DNA of 19,981 nucleotides, taken from contig DJFY01000055.1 of NCBI GenBank assembly GCA_002431545.1, positions 1 to 19,981 on the forward strand, given 5' to 3'. Each line of letters opens with the position of its first letter. Position 1 is the stretch's first letter. The translations under genes were made by a program, and so were the position numbers. Shown here piece after piece: positions 1 through 7,669 of this stretch. This DNA comes from Cellvibrionales bacterium UBA5860. GTDB taxonomy: Bacteria; Pseudomonadota; Gammaproteobacteria; Pseudomonadales; Porticoccaceae. Under the pieces are notes generated by a model. It saw only the letters and a program-made list of their open reading frames with translations. It was not told the origin of the DNA and ran no database searches.

Positions 1-781
1 AGAAATGCAGGCCCGGCGCGCCGCCATCGAGTAGTTTTTCACATAACTGGCTCACGACTTCGCAACCGAAGCGCCTGAGGGACTCGGCATCGTCGCCGTA
101 TTGTTCCAGTCGACGCTGCAACCAGCGCGGTATTTCGGCACCGCAATTCGCCGAGAAGCGCGCCAGATTGCGGTAATTGGTAATGGGCATCACGCCGGGC
201 ACAACAGGTTGCTCGATGCCCTCGGCGCGACAGCGTTCGAGAAAATACCAGTAGGCGTCGACATTGTAAAAGTACTGGGTAATCGCCTGATCGGCGCCGG
301 CCTTGAATTTCTCGGCCAACCAATGCACGTCGTCATCGTAACCGCGAGCCTCGGGATGAATCTCGGGATATGCCGCCACGTGCAAGGTGAACAAATCACC
401 GAATCGCTCGCGAATAAACCGCACCAATTCGTTGGCGTGAACCAGTTGCATGGCACCACCCATGCCCGAGGGCAGATCGCCACGCAGGGCGACGAGACGC
501 CTGATGCCGGCCTCCCGGTAACTGTCCAGCAGCGTCATTACCGCCTGCTCGGTGTCGCCGCCAAAGGATAAATGCGGCGCCACATCCAGCGCCGCAGCGG
601 TGATATCCAGGACAGTGCTTTGGGTGTTAGCGCGCGTCGAGCCACCCGCACCGTAGGTCACCGAAAAGAATGTCGGGGCATATTGCGCCAGCTGCTTGCG
701 AGTATGCCCCAGATTGGCGACCCCCTGTTCGGTTTTCGGCGGGAAAAACTCGAAACTTAACTGCCAGTTTCGCTCCGTCAC
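1..781 (-). CDS. metF: 5,10-methylenetetrahydrofolate reductase, partial (C-terminus beyond left edge)
   Basis: Reduces 5,10-methylene-THF to 5-methyl-THF, the methyl donor for methionine synthase; cytosolic flavoprotein. The frame opens with a GTG at 779-781, giving VTERNWQLSFEFFPPKTEQG, the typical MetF N-terminus (FEFFPPK). It runs open through about 260 codons to the window edge at GGAPGLHF, the conserved segment near the MetF C-terminus. E. coli MetF is 296 residues, so roughly 20-35 residues are missing. Other family segments visible are VTYGAGGS, LRGD and the AAYPEIHPEA stretch. The GTG start is chosen because a GAGG Shine-Dalgarno lies about 7 nt upstream and no ATG fits the conserved N-terminus. 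It starts 17 nt after the sahH stop on the same strand, so it is very likely the last visible gene of the sahR-metK-sahH-metF operon. Function is confident; the extent beyond the window is unseen. Confidence 0.95.
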   Translation of the reverse strand, partial: MTERNWQLSFEFFPPKTEQGVANLGHTRKQLAQYAPTFFSVTYGAGGSTRANTQSTVLDITAAALDVAPHLSFGGDTEQAVMTLLDSYREAGIRRLVALRGDLPSGMGGAMQLVHANELVRFIRERFGDLFTLHVAAYPEIHPEARGYDDDVHWLAEKFKAGADQAITQYFYNVDAYWYFLERCRAEGIEQPVVPGVMPITNYRNLARFSANCGAEIPRWLQRRLEQYGDDAESLRRFGCEVVSQLCEKLLDGGAPGLHF

Positions 782-798
782 AACGATCCTCGCGGCGC

Positions 799-2205
799 TC
801 AGTAACGGTAGCTGGCGGGCTTGAACGGCCCATCGACGGTCACGTTGATATAGTCCGCCTGTTCTCGGGTGAGCCGCGTTGTCACACCGCCAAAGCCGCG
901 CACCATGTGCGCCGCCACTTCTTCATCGAGATGTTTCGGCAGCACCTCGACCGACAACAGAAGTTTTTTCTCCTCCGGTGAGCGATCGGCGAACTTTTGT
1001 TTATACAAATGGATCTGCGCCAGCACCTGGTTGGCGAAGGAGCCATCCATCACCCGGCTCGGGTGTCCTGTGGCATTACCCAGGTTGACCAGTCGTCCCT
1101 CACTCAGCAGCAAAATATGGTCGTTGTCGGCGGCTGCCTTGTCGGCAGCCCGATATACCTTGTGTACCTGGGGCTTTACCTCTTCCCAACACCAGTTTTT
1201 CCGGGTGTACGCGGTATCGATTTCGTTGTCGAAATGGCCGATGTTACACACTACGGCGCCACTCTTTAATGCCGCGAGCATATGTTGGTCACAGACGTTG
1301 TAATTGCCCGTCGCGGTGACCACAAGGTCGATTTGGGCCAACAGGGACTGGTCGATGCAGCCCGCGGTACCGTCGTTAACGCCATTGTTATAGGGCGACA
1401 CCACCTCAAAACCGTCCATACAGGCCTGCATGGCGCAAATCGGATCGATCTCGCTGATCTTGACGATCATCCCTTCCTGGCGCAGCGACTGGGCCGAACC
1501 TTTGCCGACATCGCCGTAGCCGATAACCAGCGCTTTTTTGCCGGCGAGCAGATGGTCAGTCGCCCTTTTTACCGCGTCGTTGAGACTGTGCCGACAGCCG
1601 TACTTATTGTCGTTTTTCGATTTGGTCACCGAGTCGTTGACATTAATCGCAGGCACGCGGAGTTCGCCCTTCTCCAACATGTCGTGCAGGCGATGTACAC
1701 CGGTGGTGGTCTCCTCGGTGATACCGTGCACCGCGCCAAGCACCTCGGGGTATTTATCGTGCAGCATCGCGGTCAGGTCACCGCCATCATCCAGTACCAT
1801 ATTGGCGTCCCAGGGACGACCATTCTTGATGATTGTCTGCTCGATACACCAGTCGTATTCTTCTTCTGTTTCGCCTTTCCAGGCGTAAACGGCGACACCG
1901 CTGCGCGCAATCGCCGCTGCCGCGTGATCCTGCGTCGAAAATATATTGCACGAGGACCACCGGACTTCAGCGCCCAGGGCCTCCAGTGTTTCTATCAGCA
2001 CTGCTGTCTGGATAGTCATGTGTATGCAACCCAGGATTTTGGCACCTTTGAGGGGCTGTAGCGCCCGGTACTTTTCCCGAATCGCCATCAGTGCCGGCAT
2101 TTCGGTTTCGGCTATTTCTATTTCTCGGCGCCCCCAGTCCGCCAGCGACATATCGGCGACTTTGTAGTCGGCCCGCAACTCGGGCGCATTGGCTGTGCTC
2201 GTCAT
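799..2205 (-). CDS. sahH: Adenosylhomocysteinase (S-adenosyl-L-homocysteine hydrolase)
   Basis: Hydrolyses S-adenosylhomocysteine, the product of SAM-dependent methylation, to adenosine and homocysteine using bound NAD+; cytosolic, usually a tetramer. The 468-residue protein is full length. The catalytic stretch NDSVTKSKND is at 190-199 (Lys195 and Asp199 match the family's active-site Lys and Asp), the NAD-binding glycine motif GYGDVGKG is at 229-236, and the C-terminus KPASYRY carries the conserved Lys and Tyr that reach into the neighbouring subunit's NAD site. The ATG is preceded by GAGGA at normal spacing. It lies 29 nt downstream of metK and 17 nt upstream of metF. No SAH-riboswitch-like leader can sit in so short a gap, so control is probably from the operon promoter. 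In E. coli this step is done by Pfs/LuxS instead. Confidence 0.97.
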   Translation of the reverse strand: MTSTANAPELRADYKVADMSLADWGRREIEIAETEMPALMAIREKYRALQPLKGAKILGCIHMTIQTAVLIETLEALGAEVRWSSCNIFSTQDHAAAAIARSGVAVYAWKGETEEEYDWCIEQTIIKNGRPWDANMVLDDGGDLTAMLHDKYPEVLGAVHGITEETTTGVHRLHDMLEKGELRVPAINVNDSVTKSKNDNKYGCRHSLNDAVKRATDHLLAGKKALVIGYGDVGKGSAQSLRQEGMIVKISEIDPICAMQACMDGFEVVSPYNNGVNDGTAGCIDQSLLAQIDLVVTATGNYNVCDQHMLAALKSGAVVCNIGHFDNEIDTAYTRKNWCWEEVKPQVHKVYRAADKAAADNDHILLLSEGRLVNLGNATGHPSRVMDGSFANQVLAQIHLYKQKFADRSPEEKKLLLSVEVLPKHLDEEVAAHMVRGFGGVTTRLTREQADYINVTVDGPFKPASYRY

Positions 2206-2234
2206 GAATAAATCCTCGATTATTCTCTGTCAGC

Positions 2235-3389
2235 TTACAGGGCGGCCTTGAGGGCTTCGGCCTTGTCGGTTTTTTCCCAGGTGAAGTTCGGCTCTTCCCG
2301 ACCGAAGTGACCATAAGCCGCAGTGTCCCGGTATATCGGGCGCTTGAGATCAAGCATGGCAACCAGACCGGCGGGACGCAGGTCGAAATGTTCCTTTATC
2401 AGCGCCACGATCCTGTCGTCGGGGCATTTACCGGTGCCGTAGGTGTTGACACTGATTGAAGTCGGCTCGGCGACGCCAATAGCGTACGACACTTGAATCT
2501 CACATCGGTCCGCAAGACCGGCGGCGACGATATTTTTCGCCACATAGCGACCGGCATAGGCGGCGGAGCGGTCCACTTTGGACGGATCTTTACCGGAAAA
2601 GGCGCCGCCCCCGTGGTGCGCCATTCCGCCATAGGTGTCGACAATAATTTTGCGGCCGGTCAGGCCGCAATCCCCCATCGGACCACCGATAACAAACTGG
2701 CCGGTCGGGTTGATGTGGTAGAGGGTATCGCCATGCAGCCACTCAGCCGGCAACACCGGCTTGATGATCTCCTCGAGTACCGCCTCGCGCAAATCACTTT
2801 GCGTGATATCGGGATCATGCTGAGTTGACAGCACCACGGCCTCTATCGCCACTGGCACACCATCGGCGTAGCGCAGGGTAACCTGGCTTTTCGCGTCTGG
2901 GCGCAGCCAGGGCAACACGCCGTGTTTGCGCAGGTAAGCCTGCCGTTCGACCAAACGATGTGAATAATAAATTGGCGCTGGCATCAGCACCTCGGTTTCG
3001 CTGGTGGCATAACCAAACATCAGTCCCTGATCACCGGCACCCTGCTCCTTGTCTTCGCCTTCGTCAACGCCCATCGCGATATCCATTGACTGCTTTCCGA
3101 TGGCGTTAATCACCGCGCAGGACGCGCCGTCAAAACCTACTCTCGAACTGTCGTAACCAATGTCCAGTATTACCTGCCGAACGATCTCTTCGAGGTCGAC
3201 ATAAGTCCTGGTTCGCACCTCTCCCGCGACGATTGCAACGCCGGTTTTAACCATGGTTTCCACCGCGACCCTGGATTCCGGGTCGTCCTGAATCATGGCA
3301 TCGACGATAGCATCGGAAATCTGGTCGGCCATCTTGTCCGGATGCCCCTCGGAAACCGATTCGGAGGTAAAAACACTGTATTGACTCAT
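2235..3389 (-). CDS. metK: S-adenosylmethionine synthetase (methionine adenosyltransferase)
   Basis: Makes S-adenosylmethionine from methionine and ATP; cytosolic tetramer needing Mg2+ and K+. The 384-residue product has the N-terminal FTSESVSEGHPDK stretch (GHPDK at 15-19), the signature GAGDQGLMFGYA at 117-128 and the phosphate-binding GGGAFSGKDPSKVDRS at 260-275. The frame is open another 43 codons upstream, but the start at MSQYSVFTSES is chosen because the family begins here, GGAAGG lies just before this ATG, and the extension would overlap the preceding gene. It lies 26 nt after the sahR stop, with sahH following after 29 nt, so the three are probably co-transcribed. All key motifs are intact. 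Confidence 0.97.
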   Translation of the reverse strand: MSQYSVFTSESVSEGHPDKMADQISDAIVDAMIQDDPESRVAVETMVKTGVAIVAGEVRTRTYVDLEEIVRQVILDIGYDSSRVGFDGASCAVINAIGKQSMDIAMGVDEGEDKEQGAGDQGLMFGYATSETEVLMPAPIYYSHRLVERQAYLRKHGVLPWLRPDAKSQVTLRYADGVPVAIEAVVLSTQHDPDITQSDLREAVLEEIIKPVLPAEWLHGDTLYHINPTGQFVIGGPMGDCGLTGRKIIVDTYGGMAHHGGGAFSGKDPSKVDRSAAYAGRYVAKNIVAAGLADRCEIQVSYAIGVAEPTSISVNTYGTGKCPDDRIVALIKEHFDLRPAGLVAMLDLKRPIYRDTAAYGHFGREEPNFTWEKTDKAEALKAAL

Positions 3390-3415
3390 ACGCCTTCCCG
3401 TACTGAAAAGTAAAG

Positions 3416-4399
3416 TTAACCCGATGTCTTCAGAAATTGTCGTAGTTGGATACGAAAACCGTTCCGCTGGGCCAGGTACTGGCTTTTGCCTTCGACAAAC
3501 CCGGCGCCGGTCGCCCATGACGCCAGTTCCTCAGGGCAAAACCCCAGCCACAAGTCGCCGCAGGCAGAGTGCGCCCAGTCCTGGTCGTGCTGACACAGCT
3601 CGGTCACCACCAGCGCCCCGCTGTCACCCAGCATCCCGTATATGCGCCGAATTACGTCGCCGGGGCGCGCCAGGTGATGCAGGACCATATTGGCGGTCAC
3701 AAGGCTGGCACGGATTTTTTGTTGACCATCAGCGATATCTTCGCAGACAAACCTGATATTGCCGCTACCCTTACCGGCTGCAAAACGCTCGCTGGCGGCC
3801 AGCATCTCAGCTGAATTGTCCAAGGCGGTGACCGACTGGAAGCGCGCCGCCAGCTCCGGTAACAGCTGACCTTCACCAGGGCCGATTTCCAGGGCGTGAC
3901 CGGACGCCGGCAGATTCAGATCATCGATCATGGTCAGTACCGTATCGCCGTACTGGACATAACTGGCGATGAGATCCTGCTGTTCGCGAAAACGTTCCGC
4001 ATTTTCGCGAAAGAAAACCCGTGACGTTTCTGCCCTCTCCGAATGGACGGCCTCGATGCGCGCCTCGATCTCTGCCGGGACCGGGGACTTATCCAACTGC
4101 GCAAATATCTGTTGACGCAGCTGATCAAAGCCATCTTGCTCGTAAAACCCCCGCCGATAAAATATACAGGTGCCCTCCCGGCGATAAATCACCAGGCCGG
4201 CCTGGGACAAAATCTTCAAATGGTGACTCATCGCCGGCTGCCGGACATCAAAAATACGCGACAATTCCAGCACGCCGAACGCGTCGTGGGAGAGAATACG
4301 GAGGATTAATGCCCGCTGGCTATCGCCCGCCGCCTTCAGCACCGATACCGCCTTGTCCATGGCGATGGCCGGCGCCGCTGAGCTAGTCTGAGCTTTCAT
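3416..4399 (-). CDS. sahR: ArsR-family regulator fused to SAM methyltransferase-like domain (SahR-type)
   Basis: Likely DNA-binding repressor that senses SAH or SAM and controls methionine-cycle genes. The 327-residue protein has an N-terminal winged helix-turn-helix of ArsR type at about 15-85 (helix region VLELSRIF, recognition segment RQPAMSHHLKIL, wing RREGTCIFYRR). A C-terminal class I methyltransferase fold follows from about residue 140, with the glycine-rich SAM-binding motif ALEIGPGEGQ at 169-178 and an acidic residue at the end of the next strand (TALDNSAEML). No ArsR metal-binding cysteine motif is obvious near the recognition helix, in line with sensing a nucleoside rather than a metal. 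It is first in the operon with metK, sahH and metF, the pathway that makes and removes SAM and SAH, which supports the SahR assignment. I found no clear Shine-Dalgarno before the ATG. Whether the second domain still methylates anything cannot be read from sequence. Confidence 0.85.
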   Translation of the reverse strand: MKAQTSSAAPAIAMDKAVSVLKAAGDSQRALILRILSHDAFGVLELSRIFDVRQPAMSHHLKILSQAGLVIYRREGTCIFYRRGFYEQDGFDQLRQQIFAQLDKSPVPAEIEARIEAVHSERAETSRVFFRENAERFREQQDLIASYVQYGDTVLTMIDDLNLPASGHALEIGPGEGQLLPELAARFQSVTALDNSAEMLAASERFAAGKGSGNIRFVCEDIADGQQKIRASLVTANMVLHHLARPGDVIRRIYGMLGDSGALVVTELCQHDQDWAHSACGDLWLGFCPEELASWATGAGFVEGKSQYLAQRNGFRIQLRQFLKTSG

Positions 4400-4430
4400 G
4401 GAGCGCTAGGGTACAGACTTTCCAGCCCCA

Positions 4431-4484
4431 CATCAAAAAATTTTTATGTATCAAAATAACTTTTAGGCATATCTTATAGGTCAA
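4431..4484 (-). promoter_or_regulatory. Candidate sahR-metK-sahH-metF promoter/operator (AT-rich patch)
   Basis: This patch is strikingly AT-rich within GC-rich flanks. Read on the minus strand it contains TTGACC (4484-4479), a good -35 match, but no strong -10 at 16-18 bp. It also holds a near-palindrome CATCAAAAAATTTTTATG (4431-4448) and two copies of ATCAAAA starting 18 bp apart (4432 and 4450). It lies 30-85 bp upstream of the sahR ATG, where the operon promoter and an autoregulatory operator would be expected. The precise elements are inferred. Confidence 0.4.
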
Positions 4485-4533
4485 AGGCTGGACCGGCTTG
4501 CTCGAGCTGCCCCGCTTAAACCCGTACTGGTAC

Positions 4534-4570
4534 ACCGATACCCTTAACTCACAGATACCGATACCTTTAC
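4534..4570 (+). repeat. Two 9-bp direct repeats ACCGATACC upstream of tkt
   Basis: ACCGATACC occurs at 4534-4542 and 4557-4565, each followed by a similar CTTAACT/TTTACT tail. The copies are offset by 23 bp, about two helical turns, so they would face the same side of the helix. They end about 60 bp before the tkt start. This layout is typical of an activator or repressor binding paired sites; no regulator is identified. Confidence 0.4.
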
Positions 4571-4631
4571 TGACATGCAGTTGTAGGGGAGAATACGCGT
4601 CTTTTTTTCCTCGCCCCCAGGAGCAATTCCC

Positions 4632-6629
4632 ATGCCGTCAGCACGCGATCTAGCAAACGCCGTCCGCGCCCTCAGTATGGATGCCGTGCAGCAGGCTAAT
4701 AGCGGTCATCCGGGCGCGCCCATGGGCATGGCGGACATCGCTGAAACCCTGTGGAACGGCTTTCTTCGACACAACCCGAACAACCCTAACTGGCCCAACC
4801 GCGACCGCTTTGTACTCTCCAACGGCCACGGTTCCATGCTGCTGTATTCTTTACTGCATCTCTCGGGTTACGACCTGAGTATCGACGATATAAAGAACTT
4901 TCGCCAACTACATGCCGTCACCGCGGGCCATCCGGAATTCGGCGAAGCACCCGGCGTCGAAACGACCACCGGGCCATTGGGACAGGGCCTCGGCAATGCC
5001 GTAGGTATGGCGTTGGCGGAAAAAATCCTCGCCGCAACTTTCAACCGACCGGGATATGACATCGTCGATCACCACACCTACGTCTTCGTCGGCGACGGTT
5101 GCCTCATGGAAGGTATTTCCCACGAAGTCTGCTCGCTGGCCGGCACCCACCAGCTGGGGAAATTGATCGCTTTCTATGATGACAACGGTATTTCTATCGA
5201 CGGCGAAGTCGAGGGCTGGTTCACCGACGACACTCCGGCACGATTTGAAGCCTACGGCTGGCAGGTGCTGCGGAACGTGGACGGTCACGACGCTGGCGCC
5301 ATCAAAGCCAGTATCGAATCGGCACGTGCAGAAACCGGTAAGCCGACACTGATTTGTTGCAAAACCATTATCGGTTTCGGTGCTCCCGGTAAACAGGGCA
5401 CCGAAGGCTGTCATGGCGCGCCCCTGGGCGCCGAAGAGATTGAATCCGCGAGAAAAACCCTGGGCTGGTCCAGCCCGCCATTTGTTATCCCCGAAGCGAT
5501 TGGCACGGCCTGGAACGCGCGCGATCGGGGCGCTGCCGCGGAAGCCCAATGGCGCCAGCGGCTAACAGAATACGCCACCGCCTTTCCGGAACTGGCGGCC
5601 GAGCTCGAGCGTCGATTCGACAAGCGTCTGCCCGAGAATTTTACAGCCCACGCGAATGCTTATATCGAAACCTGTCAGGCTAGCGGCGAATCAATCGCGA
5701 CGCGCAAGGCCTCGCAAAACTGCCTCGATGCCTACGGCCCTGCCTTGCCCGAACTGCTTGGCGGTTCTGCCGACCTGGCCGGATCGAACAACACCATCTG
5801 GCAGGGCAGCAAGGGGGTGACTGCGGCCGACGCCGCCGGCAACTATCTGTACTACGGTGTACGCGAGTTCGGCATGGCGGCAATGATGAACGGCATCGCT
5901 CTCCACGGCGGCTTTGTCAACTACGGTGCCACTTTTCTGGTGTTTATGGATTACTGCCGCAACGCGGTGCGCATGGCCGCCCTGATGAGGCAACAATCCA
6001 TATTTGTTTTTACTCACGATTCCATCGGCCTCGGCGAAGACGGCCCCACCCATCAGCCGATCGAACACCTGGCGAGCTTGCGTACCACGCCCCACATCCA
6101 TACCTGGCGCCCCTGTGACACCGTGGAATCCGCCGTGGCATGGAAAACGGCCATTGAGCGTCAGGATGGCCCCAGCGCGTTGATATTTACACGCCAGTCT
6201 TTACCACACCAGCCGCGCGACGGGGATCAGGTAGCCGCGATTTCACGCGGTGGCTATATTCTGCGCGATTGTACCGGCGAGCCGGAATTGATCCTCATCG
6301 CCACCGGCTCCGAAGTTCAGCTGGCCGTCGCCGCAGCAGAGCAGCTGGCACAGGCCGGTCGCCGGGTCCGCGTGGTTTCGATACCCTGCACCGAAGTGTT
6401 TGACGCCCAGGCACCCGACTACCGGGACACTGTACTGCCGCCGGCGGTGCGCCACCGCGTTGCCATCGAAGCTTTACAGGGAGATTTCTGGTACAAGTAT
6501 GTAGGACTCGACGGCGACATCATCGCCATGTCGGATTTTGGCAAGTCCGCACCCGGCGCACAACTGATGGCTCACTTCGGTTTCACCATCGACAACGTTA
6601 CTGCGCGGGCGAGGGCCCTGCTGGACTGA
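4632..6629 (+). CDS. tkt: Transketolase
   Basis: Thiamine-diphosphate enzyme that moves two-carbon units between sugar phosphates (pentose phosphate pathway; also yields erythrose-4-phosphate); cytosolic dimer. The 665-residue length is normal. Visible are SGHPGAPMGMADIAE near residues 24-38, LSNGHGSML (62-70), the ThDP/Mg motif GDGCLMEG (154-161) with the matching Asn in DDNG (183-186), the HGAPLG loop, the REFGM segment with the catalytic Glu, and HDSIGLGEDGPTHQP in the pyrimidine-binding domain. A strong AGGAG lies 8 nt before the ATG. Its TGA overlaps the next gene's ATG by one base, so tkt and epd are translationally coupled. Head of the tkt-epd-pgk-fba operon, divergent from sahR. Confidence 0.97.
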   Translation: MPSARDLANAVRALSMDAVQQANSGHPGAPMGMADIAETLWNGFLRHNPNNPNWPNRDRFVLSNGHGSMLLYSLLHLSGYDLSIDDIKNFRQLHAVTAGHPEFGEAPGVETTTGPLGQGLGNAVGMALAEKILAATFNRPGYDIVDHHTYVFVGDGCLMEGISHEVCSLAGTHQLGKLIAFYDDNGISIDGEVEGWFTDDTPARFEAYGWQVLRNVDGHDAGAIKASIESARAETGKPTLICCKTIIGFGAPGKQGTEGCHGAPLGAEEIESARKTLGWSSPPFVIPEAIGTAWNARDRGAAAEAQWRQRLTEYATAFPELAAELERRFDKRLPENFTAHANAYIETCQASGESIATRKASQNCLDAYGPALPELLGGSADLAGSNNTIWQGSKGVTAADAAGNYLYYGVREFGMAAMMNGIALHGGFVNYGATFLVFMDYCRNAVRMAALMRQQSIFVFTHDSIGLGEDGPTHQPIEHLASLRTTPHIHTWRPCDTVESAVAWKTAIERQDGPSALIFTRQSLPHQPRDGDQVAAISRGGYILRDCTGEPELILIATGSEVQLAVAAAEQLAQAGRRVRVVSIPCTEVFDAQAPDYRDTVLPPAVRHRVAIEALQGDFWYKYVGLDGDIIAMSDFGKSAPGAQLMAHFGFTIDNVTARARALLD

Positions 6630-7651
6630 TGACCACGCGCATCGCCATCAACGGCTTCGGGCGTATAGGTCGAAGCGTGGTTCGGGCGCTGTGGGAACGT
6701 CGATTGCAAGATCAACTCAACCTGGTCGCCATTAACGAGCTGGCCGGGCTCGACACCATTGTGTATCTGACCCGCTACGACTCTACCCACGGCCGGTTCC
6801 CCGCAGTCGTCGGCAGCGCCGACGGCGTGTTAAGGATCGGGGATCGGGAAGTGGCGGTGAGTCACCATTCCGATGCCGCAAGTCTGCCCTGGCGCGAGCT
6901 GGCTATCGACTTTGCGCTCGAGTGCAGCGGCAGCTTCAGCTCGCGTGCCGGCGCTACGCAACATCTCCACGCCGGGGCGGGACGCGTGCTGTTTTCCCAG
7001 CCCGCCGACCCCGACATCGACACAACAGTGGTTTACGGCGTAAATCACCAGGACCTGCAGTCAAGCGACCGAATTGTCTCTGCCGCTTCGTGTACGACCA
7101 ATTGCGTCGTTCCCGTGATAAAGACCCTGCACGACACCCTGGGGATAGACGCCGGCGTGATCACCACGATCCACTCGGCCATGAACGACCAGCCGGTGCT
7201 GGACTCCTATCACCATACGGATCTACGTAAGACGCGGGCGGCCTTTCAGTCGATCATACCGATCGATACCCGCCTCGCACGCGGCATCGATCGCGTGTTA
7301 CCCGAGCTTGCCGGGCGCTTCGAAGCCCAGGCCATGCGGGTGCCGACGCAAAACGTTTCTGCCATCGACCTGTCTATCCAGGTCCAGAGAGATACCCACG
7401 TCGCCGAAGTCAATGCGCTGCTGGCAGACGCGGTTAACGGCACGCTGCACGACATCCTCGGCTATACGGAGGAGCCACTGGCATCCTGCGACTTCAATCA
7501 CGATCCCCGGTCGGCCACTGTCGATGCCAGTCAAACCCGTGTCGGTGGCAAACGACTGGTCAAGGTGCTGCTGTGGTTCGATAATGAATGGGGTTACGCC
7601 AATCGCATGCTGGATATCCTGCTCTACTGGCGCAGTCTCAACGCAACCTAA
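6629..7651 (+). CDS. epd: Erythrose-4-phosphate dehydrogenase (GAPDH family)
   Basis: Oxidises erythrose-4-phosphate to 4-phosphoerythronate with NAD+, the first step of the DXP-dependent pyridoxal-phosphate pathway. The 340-residue protein has the GAPDH-family Rossmann motif INGFGRIGRSVVRAL (7-21), catalytic Cys155 in SAASCTTNC and His182 in TTIHSAMNDQ. The HSAM-DQ sequence after the catalytic His matches Epd, whereas glycolytic GAPDH usually has a different stretch there (HSYT/HAYT), and the whole chain aligns by eye with E. coli Epd (339 aa). A role as the glycolytic GAPDH is still possible since the families overlap in activity. Coupled to tkt (ATGA-type overlap), which makes its substrate; pgk follows 18 nt later. 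Confidence 0.93.
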   Translation: MTTRIAINGFGRIGRSVVRALWERRLQDQLNLVAINELAGLDTIVYLTRYDSTHGRFPAVVGSADGVLRIGDREVAVSHHSDAASLPWRELAIDFALECSGSFSSRAGATQHLHAGAGRVLFSQPADPDIDTTVVYGVNHQDLQSSDRIVSAASCTTNCVVPVIKTLHDTLGIDAGVITTIHSAMNDQPVLDSYHHTDLRKTRAAFQSIIPIDTRLARGIDRVLPELAGRFEAQAMRVPTQNVSAIDLSIQVQRDTHVAEVNALLADAVNGTLHDILGYTEEPLASCDFNHDPRSATVDASQTRVGGKRLVKVLLWFDNEWGYANRMLDILLYWRSLNAT

Positions 7652-7669
7652 CCCGGACTATTTGTTGTT

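Noticed and set aside
1282..2061. Long open frame on the plus strand opposite sahH (259 codons)
   Set aside because: It is antisense to a well-conserved gene and its product shows no recognisable motif; such frames are common in GC-rich coding DNA.
2206..2234. A SAH riboswitch ahead of sahH, common in Gammaproteobacteria
   Set aside because: The metK-sahH gap is only 29 nt and contains just a ribosome binding site; I also saw no matching structure in the 4400-4631 leader.
4908..5549. Long open frame on the minus strand opposite tkt
   Set aside because: Antisense shadow of transketolase with no family features or ribosome binding site context.
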